DNA from: Caldilineaceae bacterium
Lineage (GTDB): Bacteria; Chloroflexota; Anaerolineae; Caldilineales; Caldilineaceae
Direction of reading: 5' to 3'
Length of the DNA stretch: 64,000 nucleotides
Assembly (NCBI GenBank): GCA_022824025.1
Contig: JAJEBF010000038.1
Coordinates: forward strand, 16,337 to 80,336
Below, one piece after another: positions 38,380 to 48,694 of this stretch. Each line of letters opens with the position of its first letter. Within the stretch, counting starts at the first letter, position 1. The position numbers and the translations under genes were made by a program. Under the pieces are notes generated by a model. The model saw only the letters and a program-made list of their open reading frames with translations, searched no databases and had not been told where the DNA came from.

Positions 38380-40428
38380 CTATGCGCCGCCGCCTTCGTA
38401 GTAGAAGGCTTCGGGATGGTAGGTGGAGATGCCGTAGGTATCCCAGCCGACGGGCTTGCCTGCGACCGGCAGGTTGCGCATCGTCTTGGGGAAGATGAGC
38501 GGAGCCGGGCTCTCGGAAACGGAGCCGACTGCGAGCGGGTTGTCGGCGAGCCAGTCGAAGATCTTCTGGCCGGCAGCCACGCGCTCGGCATCATCGATCA
38601 CGGTGTTCATGGTGTTGTAATGGTCATAGAGCGTCTGGATTTCGGCCGGCGGCTCTTCGCCGTCCTGGCCGGCGCTCGTGTACCAGCGTCCCCACTCCGG
38701 CGCGGGACCGCCCTGGCCGATGTTGGTGGGGATGAACCAACGCATTTCCACAGGAAGGAGCGTGTCGGTGCAACGGTCGGCATGCCAGCAGCCGCAGTGG
38801 ATCAGGCCCTGGTTCCAGCGTTCGTTATAGAGTGAGATCTGGATCTCCTTGGTCGAGGCTTCGATACCGACCTCGCGCCAGAAGGTGACGACAATCTCGG
38901 TGAACTCGTGTGTGGCGACGCCAACGCGCGGGCCGGCATGCTCGATGTTAAACTTGAGTACTTCACCGTCGGGGCGCAGGCGGAAGCCGTCGCCGTTGCG
39001 CTCGGTCAGCCCCATGTCATCCAGCAACTGGTTGGCCATGTCCGGATCGAACTGGGACCAGTTTTCGGCATATTTCGGCTTGTAATACTGGGAGTTGGGC
39101 ATGGGCGCCAGCTGGCCCATCGTGGCAAGACCGAAGAAGAGGTTCTGGTTGATCTCCTCGCGGTCGATGGAGATGTTCAGGGCCTTGAGGAAGTTGGGGT
39201 GCTGGATTATGTCCCGCAGCACCGGATCTTCGTTCAGGGTGTGATTGGGGTAGAGCGTGTAGCGGTCGGTCATGCAACTGGTGTAGTCCATGACCTGATA
39301 GTGCTGATTGGGCTCGTTTTCCTTGTAAAGGGGATAACGGGCAATCGAGACATCATGCGGGCCGACGTAGTCCAACTCGCCCTGGATGGTCTTCTGTGTG
39401 GCGATTTCGTGGTTGGCCACGAAGTCGATGCGCAGGTCCTCGACGTAGGGAAGCTGCTGGCCGGAGGTATCGACCTTCCAGTAATAGGGATTCCTCTTCA
39501 TGAGCACGAGGCCCTGCTGCGGCTCCTGGTCTACGATCCAGGCGGAGAGCATGGGATACTCGGGTGAGTTGGGCCGTGTGCCCCAGACGCTGCGGCCACT
39601 GCGGATGTTGCTGAGGAGCTGCACCCAGGTCTCATACTCGGATTCTTCGAGCATGGCGTTGAGGTCGTCCTCATCGGCGAAGTCGCCATGGAACTGCTTG
39701 AGGTAGTTGCTGGGCAACAGGAAGTCACCCTGGATACGGCGGGTGAGGTAGGCGGGGAAGTTGCCAAACGGGGCGGCGAAGGTGACGGAGAAGCTGTAGT
39801 CGTCGTGAATGTCGACGACCATGTTCTCGCCGCCGTGGCGGTAGACCCACCAGACGCTGGAGGCGACTTCGGGATGGGTGGCGACCGAGTTCCACCAGAA
39901 ATCGACATCGCCGGTGGTGACCAGGTCACCGGAGGACCAGCGCATGCCTTCGTGCAGATGGAAAGTGTAGTGCGTGGCGTCGTCACTGATCTCCCAACTG
40001 GCGAACAGGTTGGGGATGATGGTCCTGAGGTCCTGGTCGGAATAGGTCAGCATGCGTTCGGCGAACCAGCCGTACTGGCTGACGAAGCTGGAGGGATCGA
40101 GGTGGATCTGGCGTACGAGGCCGCCGTACTCGCCGATGGCTTCGCGCGGCAGGACCAGCGGCGAGACCGGCAGGCGTTCGGTGACGGGAGGCAGGTCACC
40201 ATTGGCGACCATCTCGGCCAGACGCGGTGATTCCGAGTACTGGGAGGGCGCTTCGGCCTCTTCCATCACGGTTTGCGCCGGCGCCTCTTCTTCGGCCGCC
40301 GGCGCGGCGGCCGGCTCCTCGGTGATCACTTCCGGTTCGGGGCCGCCGCATGCGGCCAGGACAACGGCCGCGGTTGTCGCTCCTGACAACTGCAGGAAGC
40401 GGCGACGATGCATCTTTCGTTGGGTCAT
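38380..40428 (-). CDS. Family-5 ABC substrate-binding lipoprotein with Tat-type leader
   Basis: 682 residues from ATG 40426-40428, AGGAGG 6 nt upstream. Leader MTQRKMHRRRFLQLSGATTA includes a twin-arginine motif and a lipobox (VLAAC, Cys about 27). A Glu/Ala-rich linker follows. The SBP_bac_5 domain is in normal order: ASWEISDDATHYTFHLHEGM, RIDFVANHEIATQKTIQGELD, then LKALNISIDREEIN and CWHADRC near the C-terminus. First gene of the complete Opp/Dpp operon. Confidence 0.92.
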   Translation of the reverse strand: MTQRKMHRRRFLQLSGATTAAVVLAACGGPEPEVITEEPAAAPAAEEEAPAQTVMEEAEAPSQYSESPRLAEMVANGDLPPVTERLPVSPLVLPREAIGEYGGLVRQIHLDPSSFVSQYGWFAERMLTYSDQDLRTIIPNLFASWEISDDATHYTFHLHEGMRWSSGDLVTTGDVDFWWNSVATHPEVASSVWWVYRHGGENMVVDIHDDYSFSVTFAAPFGNFPAYLTRRIQGDFLLPSNYLKQFHGDFADEDDLNAMLEESEYETWVQLLSNIRSGRSVWGTRPNSPEYPMLSAWIVDQEPQQGLVLMKRNPYYWKVDTSGQQLPYVEDLRIDFVANHEIATQKTIQGELDYVGPHDVSIARYPLYKENEPNQHYQVMDYTSCMTDRYTLYPNHTLNEDPVLRDIIQHPNFLKALNISIDREEINQNLFFGLATMGQLAPMPNSQYYKPKYAENWSQFDPDMANQLLDDMGLTERNGDGFRLRPDGEVLKFNIEHAGPRVGVATHEFTEIVVTFWREVGIEASTKEIQISLYNERWNQGLIHCGCWHADRCTDTLLPVEMRWFIPTNIGQGGPAPEWGRWYTSAGQDGEEPPAEIQTLYDHYNTMNTVIDDAERVAAGQKIFDWLADNPLAVGSVSESPAPLIFPKTMRNLPVAGKPVGWDTYGISTYHPEAFYYEGGGA

Positions 40429-40487
40429 GCTGTCCTCCTGGATTGAGGCTTGAGTATAAAAAGGCGGTTTATCAGGCTGGCTCGCCA

Positions 40488-42596
40488 TCACTGGCCGCTG
40501 GCCAGGTCAAGTTGCAGGGCCTGGTCGCCATGAACAACGATCATTTGGGAGGCCGGCCAGCCGTCTGTGACGCAGTTGGGGCCTTCGTAGTGATTGGCGT
40601 TTTGCAGCGGTTGCGGTTCGCCGTTGACGCAGAGCGGTCCGTTCCAGTCGAAGGTGACGGTGTCGCCCTGCAGCTGGCGATATGTCACAGAGAGCCCGTC
40701 CAAGGCCAGACGGGATGCGAGGACCCGCTTGCGGAAATTGGCGAAGGAATCGTAGTCGGCTTTGCGTCCCATCTGGCAGAGCCAGGCGACGCTGCGGCCG
40801 GCGGCGCGCAGTTCACTGCTGGCGACCGGCCCGTGTTGGACCAGCGCGATCGGGGCGGAGCAACCCAGAGCGATGTAGGCGTCCCCTCTGGCGGCGAAGG
40901 CCCAGTGGTTTGCCACCTGGTGCTCGTCAAAGGCGAAGGTGGGGAAGTAGGCGCGGGTGAAGCCGATCAGATCGGTTTCGGGCAGGTCGTAGAGCGCGAT
41001 CAGGAGGTCGCGGCGCTGGGCGACGCGGGGCAGGATTCCGCTGCGCCAGTAATCGCTTCCGTGGGAATTCTGCGTCGGGTCACCGGAGGTATCGTCGCTG
41101 GCGGGATGGTTCACGAAAACGATGGCGTTTGCGCTCAAGGTGGCCTGCCAGCTCTGCCCGCCGCCGCCGCGCTGGCCGGCCTGGAAGTCCTGTGCGCTGC
41201 TGAGCAGGTAGTCGGGCGTTCTGTAGACTGCCTTGTGGAGCGTTTGCTTATGCAGGTCTTCGCTGTGTTGCGGCTCCTCGTCAGACCCTGGCGCGAAGGC
41301 GTGCCGTTCGCTGGCCCACATTCCGTCGGCGGCTGGATCGGTTGCCAGGGAGGCGATGAGTTGGGGTTGCTGATAGTTCTGCCCGCAGCAGAGGCTGAGC
41401 GGCGCGGCGAGATGCCAGTTCCAGGCGCCGATGCCCCACTTGAGGCGTGCAACGCCGGCGAGGGGCGACACGTAGCCGCTGCGGACGGCGGCGCCGCGAT
41501 CAGCCGCGCACTGGCCGGCGCCGTAGACGCCCTGGAAAGAGTCCAACGCAACTGTTGCCAGAACTTTGTCGATCAGGGCCGCGGCCAGGTCCCAGATCTT
41601 TTCGGAGTCGGCCAGATCGATCAGGTACGGCAACGCCGTCAGAAGTTGGGCCAGATCGCGGCTTGATGATTCGGAGAAGCCGACCGTTGCGGCCCGCCGG
41701 AGCCAGCGGACGACGGCATCTTCGGCGCGCTGCCGGTGCCACTGCCCGAGCTGCTGGCTGCATTGGAACGGGCGGTCGGGATAGAGCTGGCCGGCAAGGA
41801 GCTCACAGGAGGCGAGAAGCAGTTTATCGGTTTCGGAGAGGGCGTTGCCCGACTTCTCGCCGTAATCCTGCCTGCAGTAGGGAAAGCTGATGATGCAGTC
41901 ATCGAGGGGCTGGCGGAATTCAGTGGGGAACTCGCTGTTTTCGGCGTGCCGGCAGACGATACCCAACAGACCGAGCAGGCCTGACAGGTGGTCCTCCTGG
42001 AAGCTGGCCACGGCGTCGACGGCGGCAAGGAATTTTCGTGCGCTGATGCGATTCCACCAGGCCAGGGTCATTTTGGCGATCTCGGAGTAGAGGCCGTCGT
42101 CCCGGCTGATGGCGTAGCGGAGCAGCTCGACCTGGCGCTCGACGTATGTGCCGTAGGGTTCAGTCCGATAGTCGGACCGCACGGAGGAGAGGGGGATTTT
42201 TCTCTGGATGCGAACGCCGCGGACGTAGTATTCGCTGGCGGACGGCATCAGGATCAGTTCGTATTCGCCGTCGGGAATTGAAACCGCCTGGGCCAGGACG
42301 CGGTCGCCGCAGTCACCCTCTTTGCCCTCCGCTTCGGCATAGATGCGCCCGTTGGATAGTTGGAGACGGATGTTGTAGTCGGCGGGGGCTTCGAGTTTGC
42401 GGGGCCAGCGTACGAGAATGCTGTCTTCGTGGGTGAAGATGTCTTTCTCGAGGTAGAGCTGTTCGAAGAAGGATGCGAAGAGCTGTCGCCGGTCATCCGG
42501 ATTTGCCGAGACGGCGGGCGAATCGGGGGCGGGTGAAGCGGCGCCTGGCTGGTGTTGGTGAGCTTGAGCGCCGTTGCTCCGGGATTTGGCAGTCAA
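40488..42596 (-). CDS. Large conserved-looking protein of unknown function
   Basis: About 702 residues from a TTG at 42594-42596 (AGGA about 8 nt upstream). An ATG at 42812 would add 72 residues that do not look coding. The N-terminal third looks beta-rich (IRLQLSNGRIYAEAEG, SIPDGEYELILMPS). The middle is helical with many Trp/His and resembles alpha/alpha-barrel polysaccharide lyases or heparinase-type proteins in layout only. The C-terminal third looks beta-sandwich-like (GDAYIALGCSAPIALVQHGP). No signal peptide. It lies 60 bp upstream of the binding-protein gene on the same strand, so a role in glycan or peptide use is possible but unproven. Confidence 0.65.
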   Translation of the reverse strand: MTAKSRSNGAQAHQHQPGAASPAPDSPAVSANPDDRRQLFASFFEQLYLEKDIFTHEDSILVRWPRKLEAPADYNIRLQLSNGRIYAEAEGKEGDCGDRVLAQAVSIPDGEYELILMPSASEYYVRGVRIQRKIPLSSVRSDYRTEPYGTYVERQVELLRYAISRDDGLYSEIAKMTLAWWNRISARKFLAAVDAVASFQEDHLSGLLGLLGIVCRHAENSEFPTEFRQPLDDCIISFPYCRQDYGEKSGNALSETDKLLLASCELLAGQLYPDRPFQCSQQLGQWHRQRAEDAVVRWLRRAATVGFSESSSRDLAQLLTALPYLIDLADSEKIWDLAAALIDKVLATVALDSFQGVYGAGQCAADRGAAVRSGYVSPLAGVARLKWGIGAWNWHLAAPLSLCCGQNYQQPQLIASLATDPAADGMWASERHAFAPGSDEEPQHSEDLHKQTLHKAVYRTPDYLLSSAQDFQAGQRGGGGQSWQATLSANAIVFVNHPASDDTSGDPTQNSHGSDYWRSGILPRVAQRRDLLIALYDLPETDLIGFTRAYFPTFAFDEHQVANHWAFAARGDAYIALGCSAPIALVQHGPVASSELRAAGRSVAWLCQMGRKADYDSFANFRKRVLASRLALDGLSVTYRQLQGDTVTFDWNGPLCVNGEPQPLQNANHYEGPNCVTDGWPASQMIVVHGDQALQLDLASGQ

Positions 42597-42938
42597 TCGT
42601 TTTCGTCCTGGTAGATGGGTCAAGCCGCTATGGGAAGGGCCGGCTACGCTACCGAGAGTAAGGGGCGCGAGGGCGGCCCATCTGGAAAGGGAGGCTATGG
42701 GGGGCTTGCGCACTCCCTTGAAACGGCGAGAGATATGCGGGGCTTCGCTGCGTTTGCCCCTGATCGGCAGGGCTTCAGATCTTACGCCAGACGATGCGGG
42801 GGCTCGACACAACCGTTTGGAGGGGCATTATATGCGTTTGGGCGACGATTATACAAATCAGGCGGGCTATGCATACACCGTTTGAAGCGGCAGCGTGGGG
42901 GGGACCTATGAAGGCGGCTGAACCGCAGTGGCCGGTGG

Positions 42939-44045
42939 TCAGCCGTCGATAGAGAGCGCAGGCTGGCCGAGAGTCGGCCAGCGAGGGTTGATGCCCAGAC
43001 CGGGCGCGGTTGATGCCGCCATGCGGCCGTTGCGGCGCTGGGGCGCTCCTTCTGCGGTGCTGACGGTGACGTAGCTGTTGAAATCGGTGGCGGTAAAGAG
43101 GAATTCGGGGGGCGTGCTGTGGGCCAGGTGGGCGATGGCCGCGGTGGTGATGTCGCCGCCCCAACTGTCTTCGATGGTCATGGCGATGCCGAGGGAAACG
43201 CAGAGGTCGCGGGCTTGCCGGGCCTTGGTCAGGCCGCCGAACTTGCTGATCTTTATGTTGATTGCATCCATGGCGTCGTCACGATGGGCGGCCAGCAGGG
43301 CGTCGATGCCGTCGATGGTCTCGTCGAGGACGAAGGGGTGGGATGTGCGGCGGCGAATGGAGAGGCAGGCTTCATAGCTGAGGCAGGGCTGCTCGATGTA
43401 GACGTCGACGTTCTGGACGCCGCGCACGACGCGGGCGGCTTCGTGGACGAGCCAGCCGGTGTTGGCGTCGGCGATGAGGACGTCGCCGGGTTCCAGCACG
43501 GCGGCCACGGCCTGGATTCGTTCGATGTCTGTGTCCGCGTCTGAGCCGACTTTTAGCTGAAAGCGGCGGTATCCTTCGGCGCGATAGGCGGCGACGGAGT
43601 CGGCCATTTCGGCGGGGGGCCGCTGGGAAATGGCGCGATAGAGGACGAAGTCGTCGCCGTAGCGACCGCCGAGGAGGAAGCAGACGGGCTGGCCGGCTTC
43701 CTGGCCCAGAATGTCCCAGCAGGCGATGTCGATGCCGGATTTGACGTAGGGGTGCCCTTTGAGGGCGCGGTCCATGCGCTCGTTGAGGATTGCCAGCTGG
43801 CGCGGGTCGAGGCCGATGAGGTGGGGCGCAAGCTCGGTGAGGCCTACGCGCACGCCGGCGGCGTAGGCGGGCAGGTAGAAGGGGCCGAGGGGGCAGACTT
43901 CGCCGTGGCCGACGAGGCCGGTGTCTGTCTCGACCTGGATGATGGTGCTGTCGAAGACGTCGACCGATTTGCCGCCGGACCAGGCGTAGCGGCCTTCGTG
44001 GAGGGGCAGATCGACTTGGTAGGCGGAGATGCGCTTGATTTTCAT
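42939..44045 (-). CDS. Mandelate racemase/muconate lactonizing family protein, proline-derivative-like
   Basis: A 368-residue enolase-superfamily enzyme. Visible residues include Lys 165 (FQLKVG), Asp 193 (IADANTG), Glu 218 (YIEQPC), Asp 241/Glu 242 (VLDETIDG) and the Lys cluster in NIKISKFGG (265, 268), a muconate-lactonizing-type arrangement. The stretch [17 protein letters not shown] resembles cis-3-hydroxyproline dehydratases and hydroxyproline-betaine epimerases (from memory), so an amino-acid-derived substrate is possible. Start ATG 44043-44045. Confidence 0.82.
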   Translation of the reverse strand: MKIKRISAYQVDLPLHEGRYAWSGGKSVDVFDSTIIQVETDTGLVGHGEVCPLGPFYLPAYAAGVRVGLTELAPHLIGLDPRQLAILNERMDRALKGHPYVKSGIDIACWDILGQEAGQPVCFLLGGRYGDDFVLYRAISQRPPAEMADSVAAYRAEGYRRFQLKVGSDADTDIERIQAVAAVLEPGDVLIADANTGWLVHEAARVVRGVQNVDVYIEQPCLSYEACLSIRRRTSHPFVLDETIDGIDALLAAHRDDAMDAINIKISKFGGLTKARQARDLCVSLGIAMTIEDSWGGDITTAAIAHLAHSTPPEFLFTATDFNSYVTVSTAEGAPQRRNGRMAASTAPGLGINPRWPTLGQPALSIDG

Positions 44046-44460
44046 GGTTCGGAACCTTTATTTGCGGACGCCTTTGGGTGGGGCAGGGCGCCTGGGTAGT
44101 CTTGGGAACGGTCCGATTTTAACACATGATGGTTGTACAACTGCAGTAGGAGGTTGTTGGTGGTTTGCATGATTGTGGCACAGGCGCCCGCTCCTTTTAC
44201 GCATTCCACAGTCACTGAAAGCAGATCCAAGAGGGTGCAGTCCAGAATTGGGGCGAACCGCAGGCTATCTTTGGGCGTATACGCTGAATCCTGCAGCCCG
44301 CTTCTCCTGACAAGCCCAACTTTGGCCTGCGCTCTGACCGGCCTGTCACTTGACCATTTGCCTGAGTTCGGTTACAAATGAACAGAAGAAATGGGTAATG
44401 CGCCCCTTGTTTGAACGGTGCGCAGCTTCTCCACCCCACCCCCCGGAAAGGAATCGACGG
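44046..44460. other. Intergenic region between divergent genes
   Basis: About 400 bp between the enolase-type gene and the threonine-synthase-like gene. No gene, repeat or clear promoter was identified. In-frame ATGs at 44350 and 44398 for the downstream gene fall here but lack ribosome sites. Confidence 0.5.
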
Positions 44461-45579
44461 TTGATCGCTTACTGCCCCAGCAGCAGTTTTCGGGTTGCTG
44501 CCGAAGAAGCTCCCCTGCGCTGTCCCCTCAGCGGCGAACCATTGGAGTATCAAGATCTGCCCCCATTTGACCCGGACCAGATTGATGGTCGGGAACCGGG
44601 TCACTGGCGTTACCTGGCGATGTTGCCGGTGGTGGCCGAGGGGCGTGAGCTGTATTCCCTGGGGGAGGGCTGGACGCCGCTCATCAAGGACAGTTGGGAA
44701 GATCAGCGGGTTTATTGGAAGTTTGAAGGGCTGATGCCTTCGGGCAGTTACAAGGATCGCGGGGTCAGCGTGATCGTGAACTGGCTGGTGGGGCAGGGCG
44801 TGCGGACGGTGATGGACGATTCGAGCGGGAACGCCGGGGCGAGCCTTGCCTGCTACGCGGCGAGAGCGGGACTGTTCGCGCGCATCTTTGTGCCGGCCTA
44901 TGCCCCGCAGCCGAAGAAAGCGCAGATTGCGGTCTATGGGGCGGAGCTGGTCGAAGTCGGTGGGCCGCGAGCCGCGGCGACGCAGGCCGCGGAGGCGTCG
45001 CAGACGGGGGGCGATGTCGTGTATGCCTCCCATGCATGGCACCCGGCGTGCCTGCTGGGCTTCATGACGAACGCGTGGGAGATTTGGGAGCAGTTGGGCG
45101 GGCGTGTGCCGGACTGGTTTGTGAGCCCGGTCGGGTATGGCGGCCTCTTTTTGGGCGCGTGGCGGGGATTTCAGCACCTGCACCGCAGCGGGATCATTGA
45201 CAGGTTGCCGCGGATGGTGGCAGTCCAGGCCGAGCCGATCACGCCGATCTGCGACGCCTTTCACGAAGGGCACAGCGAGATCGTCCCGCGCCGCCAGGTT
45301 GCGCCGAGCATTCTGGCCGACGGCATCGCGGTGGAGCGGCCTGTGCGGAACCGCTCGATATTGTGGGCGTTGCGGCAATCGGGCGGAACGGCGATCGTGG
45401 TCAACGATGAGGAGATACTGGAGGCGCAGGAGCGGCTGGCCCAGCGCGGGCTATTCGTCGAGCCGACGAGCGCCACGGTTGCGGCTGCGCTCACGAAGTT
45501 GGCTCCCAGGTTGAAGCCTTCGGAGACCGTTGTTGTCAACCTCACCGGTCTGGGTTTGAAGCGTTTGCCGGCTTTCTGA
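44461..45579 (+). CDS. Threonine-synthase-like PLP-dependent enzyme
   Basis: About 372 residues from a TTG at 44461 (AAAGGA about 9 nt upstream); ATGs at 44350 and 44398 are alternatives. Fold-type II PLP enzyme: the PLP lysine is in [11 protein letters not shown], the phosphate-binding Gly-rich loop in [16 protein letters not shown], and the C-terminal [10 protein letters not shown]. The N-terminal Zn-ribbon of classical threonine synthases is reduced to [11 protein letters not shown]. It could be threonine synthase or another beta-replacement/lyase enzyme. RNase III follows 32 bp downstream. Confidence 0.8.
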   Translation: MIAYCPSSSFRVAAEEAPLRCPLSGEPLEYQDLPPFDPDQIDGREPGHWRYLAMLPVVAEGRELYSLGEGWTPLIKDSWEDQRVYWKFEGLMPSGSYKDRGVSVIVNWLVGQGVRTVMDDSSGNAGASLACYAARAGLFARIFVPAYAPQPKKAQIAVYGAELVEVGGPRAAATQAAEASQTGGDVVYASHAWHPACLLGFMTNAWEIWEQLGGRVPDWFVSPVGYGGLFLGAWRGFQHLHRSGIIDRLPRMVAVQAEPITPICDAFHEGHSEIVPRRQVAPSILADGIAVERPVRNRSILWALRQSGGTAIVVNDEEILEAQERLAQRGLFVEPTSATVAAALTKLAPRLKPSETVVVNLTGLGLKRLPAF

Positions 45580-45611
45580 AGTTCCTTTTCTGTGCTGAGG
45601 AGACAGTTGGC

Positions 45612-46400
45612 ATGGAGGGCAGGTTTGATATGCTGGAGGAGTTGGAGGCGGGGGTGGGCATCCGCTTCAACGATCGGGCGCTGCTGCAACGCGCTTTTGT
45701 TCATCGCAGCTATCTGCATGAGGCCGACGAAGACGGCGACCTGCAGGACAACCAGCGACTGGAGTTTTTGGGCGATGCGGTGCTGAGCTTTGTGGCGAGC
45801 GAGTTGCTGTTTCGGCGTTATCCTGAGCGGCGGGAGGGTGAACTGACGAATTTGCGGTCGGCGCTGGTCAAGCGGGAGACGTTATCGCGTTTTGCGCAGG
45901 AGCTGCGGTTGGGGGAGTATCTGCTGTTGGGGCGGGGCGAGGAGGAGAGCGGCGGGCGGGGCCGTCACACGACGTTGTGCGATACGTTTGAGTCGTTTCT
46001 TGGCGCCGTCTATCTTGATCAGGGGCTCAGGACGCTGCGGAACTTTCTGGAACCGCGCCTGGCTGCGGAAATTGACCGTGTGGCGGACCTTGCGCTGACG
46101 AAAGATCCAAAGAGCCGCCTGCAAGAGTGGCTGCAGGCGGAAATGGGCGAAACCCCGCGGTACAGGACCGTCCACACCGAGGGGCCCGATCACGCGAGGC
46201 TGTTCACGCGGCAAGTGACCATAGGGAGACAGCCGATTGGCGTTGGCCGGGGGCAGAGCAAACAGGAGGCGGAGCAGGCCGCGGCCGCGATGGCGCTCTT
46301 TCGATTGGGGCAGAACATACCCGGCTACGAGGACAGCGGTTTGGCGGCAGAATACGAGCTGGCGTCTGTGGAGATGCAGGAGATGGCGAGCGAACAGTGA
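45612..46400 (+). CDS. rnc: Ribonuclease III
   Basis: A 262-residue double-strand-specific endoribonuclease for rRNA and mRNA processing. The signature NQRLEFLGDAVL (47-58) gives Glu 51 and Asp 55; the second acidic pair is in CDTFESFLGAVYLD (Asp 124, Glu 127). A double-stranded RNA-binding domain spans about 165-235 (SRLQEWLQAEMGETPRY, GVGRGQSKQEAEQAAAAMAL). GAGGAG precedes the ATG. Length is slightly above usual because of an acidic C-terminal tail. Confidence 0.95.
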   Translation: MEGRFDMLEELEAGVGIRFNDRALLQRAFVHRSYLHEADEDGDLQDNQRLEFLGDAVLSFVASELLFRRYPERREGELTNLRSALVKRETLSRFAQELRLGEYLLLGRGEEESGGRGRHTTLCDTFESFLGAVYLDQGLRTLRNFLEPRLAAEIDRVADLALTKDPKSRLQEWLQAEMGETPRYRTVHTEGPDHARLFTRQVTIGRQPIGVGRGQSKQEAEQAAAAMALFRLGQNIPGYEDSGLAAEYELASVEMQEMASEQ

Positions 46401-46496
46401 GGCTGTTTTCCCGCTGCCGGCGGCGTGACCGCACGCACGCGGCTAAGCCTTGTGAACGGCCTCTCCCACAGCTGCCTCCACGTCACGCTCTCGCCT

Positions 46497-47351
46497 TCAG
46501 GTCGGGCCATAGACCGGTGTCTCGACGAGCCTGTTTCTGTTGCGCACGCGGGATACGTAGAAGAGGGTAACGCAGAAAAGCGCCGATTGCAGCAGTACGA
46601 TTGACGCCCCGCTGGACACATCCACGTAAAAACTCAGGTACATCCCGATCAGGCCGGTCAAGGCACCCAAGGCGGTTGAGTAAATAATCAGACGGTGGAA
46701 GCTGTCTGTCAACAGACGTATGGTTATGGGGGGAACCACCAGCGCGGCGCCGATCATGGTCACGCCCATGATTTGCACTGAGGCGATGATCACGGCGGCG
46801 AGGATCAGGGCAAACCAGGTTTCGATCCAGAAGGTGGGGATGCCGTAAACCTGGGCCACCTCGGAGTTGAAGGTAGTAAATAGCAGCTGCTTGTAGAAGA
46901 AAAAGATCATAAAGGTCGCGGCCAGGGTAACGAAAACAATCACGGCGATGTCAGTCGGGGTAACGCCGAGGACATTGCCGAAGAGGGCGGCGTCGAACGA
47001 TTGGGAGAAGCGGCGGTACCGTGAGATCAGGGCGACTCCGAGCGCGAAACTTGCGGTTGTGACCACGCCGATGGCGGCGTCGGCGCTAATTGTCGTTTTG
47101 CGTACAGTCTGGTTGATGAGCAGCGCGGCGACGAAACCCCACGACACTGCCCCGACGTAGAAGTTGAACTGAAGGATAAAGGCGACGACCGCGCCGCCGA
47201 AGACGGCATGAGAGAGGCCGTGGCCGATGAAGCTCATGCCGCGCAGGACGATATAGACACCGATCAGGGCGCAGAGGCCGCCGACAAGGACAGCGGCAAT
47301 GACGCCGTTGCGGAAAAACTCATATTGAAATGGAGCAAGCAGAACGTCCAT
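46497..47351 (-). CDS. znuB: Metal ABC transporter permease, ZnuB/MntB family
   Basis: A 284-residue ABC-3 family membrane protein with about eight helices. Typical segments: ALIGVYIVLRGMSFIGHGLSHAVFGG, ADAAIGVVTTASFALGVALISRYR, and VQIMGVTMIGAALVVPPITIRLL. It starts 5 bp after the ATPase stop. With the neighbouring ATPase and binding protein it forms a Zn(II)- or Mn(II)-type uptake system; a Fur/Zur-family gene in the locus favours zinc. Confidence 0.9.
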   Translation of the reverse strand: MDVLLAPFQYEFFRNGVIAAVLVGGLCALIGVYIVLRGMSFIGHGLSHAVFGGAVVAFILQFNFYVGAVSWGFVAALLINQTVRKTTISADAAIGVVTTASFALGVALISRYRRFSQSFDAALFGNVLGVTPTDIAVIVFVTLAATFMIFFFYKQLLFTTFNSEVAQVYGIPTFWIETWFALILAAVIIASVQIMGVTMIGAALVVPPITIRLLTDSFHRLIIYSTALGALTGLIGMYLSFYVDVSSGASIVLLQSALFCVTLFYVSRVRNRNRLVETPVYGPT

Positions 47352-47356
47352 AGCGG

Positions 47357-48208
47357 TCAGGACTCCTTTAGGGCGGAAACGGGGTTCGCGGATTTCTCGC
47401 GGCTGTCGTGATTGGGCAGTCCCCCCTCCACCGGATCCGGCAGCACGTCGCTAAGACCGTGAGAATGGGGCTTCTGTTGGACAAAGATCATATCGTTTTG
47501 GCGGATGACGATGAATTCACCTTTGTAGGCGTCCTCCAGAATGGATTCAGTAAAGATCTCCTGGGGCGGGCCTTGCGCCATGATGCGGCGGTTGAGGCAG
47601 ACGACCCAGGGTACGTGGGCTGCGGCCATGTTGAGATCGTGGGTTGTAAGGAGGATGGTCATGCCATCCTGGTTGAGATGGGTGAGCCAGTGGAAGATGT
47701 TTTCGGCGCTGCGCACGTCAACGCCGGTGGTCGGCTCATCTAGGACGAGAATCTCCGGCTCTGCGACGAGGGCCCGCGCCAGGAAGACGCGCTGCTGCTG
47801 TCCTCCGGAGAGATCGCGGATGTGCCGTTCGGCGAGATGGTCGATCTCCAGCTTGTCCAGGATGGCGCGCGCCCGTTCACGTTCGCTGCGGCGGGGCCAG
47901 GGCCAGATGTTCTGGCGGTGGTCCAGGCCCATGAGGACGACCTCTTCGGCTGTAACGGGGAAGCTCCAGTCCACGGTCTCGATCTGGGGCACATAGGTTA
48001 CGCGCAAATTGGAGCGCACGCGTTCGATTCGCCCCTCTACGGGCGTGAGCAGGTCGAGAACGAGCTTCAGAAGAGAGGTCTTGCCGGCGCCGCTGGGACC
48101 GACCAGGCCAACGAACTGGCCGGGATGGAGGTGCAGATCGATGTCCTCGAGGACATTGAAGGCGCCATAGCCGAAATTGACGCCGGTAAGTTCGATAAGC
48201 GGCTGCAT
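47357..48208 (-). CDS. znuC: Metal ABC transporter ATPase, ZnuC family
   Basis: 283 residues from ATG 48206-48208 (AAGGAAG about 7 nt upstream). Walker A GLVGPSGAGKTSL, signature LSGGQQQRVFLARAL, Walker B EILVLDEPTTGVD, and H-loop LLTTHDLN. PQIETVDWSFPVTAEEVVLMG is characteristic of metal-type ATPases. The C-terminal extension is His-containing (PHSHGLSDVLPD). The longer upstream frame runs through a repeat and is not coding. Confidence 0.92.
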   Translation of the reverse strand: MQPLIELTGVNFGYGAFNVLEDIDLHLHPGQFVGLVGPSGAGKTSLLKLVLDLLTPVEGRIERVRSNLRVTYVPQIETVDWSFPVTAEEVVLMGLDHRQNIWPWPRRSERERARAILDKLEIDHLAERHIRDLSGGQQQRVFLARALVAEPEILVLDEPTTGVDVRSAENIFHWLTHLNQDGMTILLTTHDLNMAAAHVPWVVCLNRRIMAQGPPQEIFTESILEDAYKGEFIVIRQNDMIFVQQKPHSHGLSDVLPDPVEGGLPNHDSREKSANPVSALKES

Positions 48209-48221
48209 AAAATCTTCCTTC

Positions 48222-48274
48222 GGAGGAGAGGGTAAAGAGGAGTGGGGAGAGAGATGCTTCTCACGCCTCACTCC
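48222..48274. repeat. Purine/pyrimidine inverted-repeat element, copy 4
   Basis: Diverged copy, GGAGGAGAGGGTAAAGAGGA and onward, with a pyrimidine arm. It lies immediately upstream of the znuC ribosome site. Confidence 0.6.
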
Positions 48275-48325
48275 AGATCGCCCTCTGCCTGCTTTTCACA
48301 GTTTGGCGCGCCGCAGCGTCATGTT

Positions 48326-48378
48326 GGAAAGAGAGAGTGAAGGGAAAAGGGAGTTCCGCTTTAGTTCACTCTCTTCAC
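48326..48378. repeat. Purine/pyrimidine inverted-repeat element, copy 5
   Basis: Diverged copy containing GAGAGAGTGAAGGG and an opposite arm TTCACTCTCTTCAC. It abuts the stop of the znuA remnant at 48375. Confidence 0.6.
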
Positions 48379-48644
48379 GTTCCTTTTTCGCTGTCCGGCA
48401 CGCCTTCGTCGCGGACCTGATCGATAATCGCGGCTATCTCCTGCGCCGACGGCTGGGCAGTATCGTTCGGCTGGATGGGGCCGATATTGTCGAAAATATT
48501 CGCGACCGGGGAGAGTGAAACGACAACGTGCAGCCATTCCGCCTCAGAGGAGGCGTCGGTCGGGGCGGGGGCGACCGGTCTACAGGCGGCGAGCAGAAAC
48601 AGAATTGCCAGCAGCGAGGACAGAATTCGGAGTCGGTCGCGCAT
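48375..48644 (-). pseudogene. Internally deleted znuA remnant (lipoprotein leader plus short lobe piece)
   Basis: From ATG 48642-48644 it encodes a good lipoprotein signal (LLAILFLLAAC), then HVVVSLSPVANIFDNIG, the start of a metal-binding lipoprotein. It jumps directly to QPSAQEIAAIIDQVRDEGVP, a segment that lies about 200 residues into intact ZnuA (EPSGQEVAALIEQLRSGAIP in the gene at 49808). After this it runs out in unrelated residues. It could be made as a small lipoprotein but lacks the metal site. Confidence 0.7.
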
Positions 48645-48694
48645 CTGTGGGTACGCTTTCGCCGGACTTGCGCGTTGTGCAGCCACAAGAGGCG

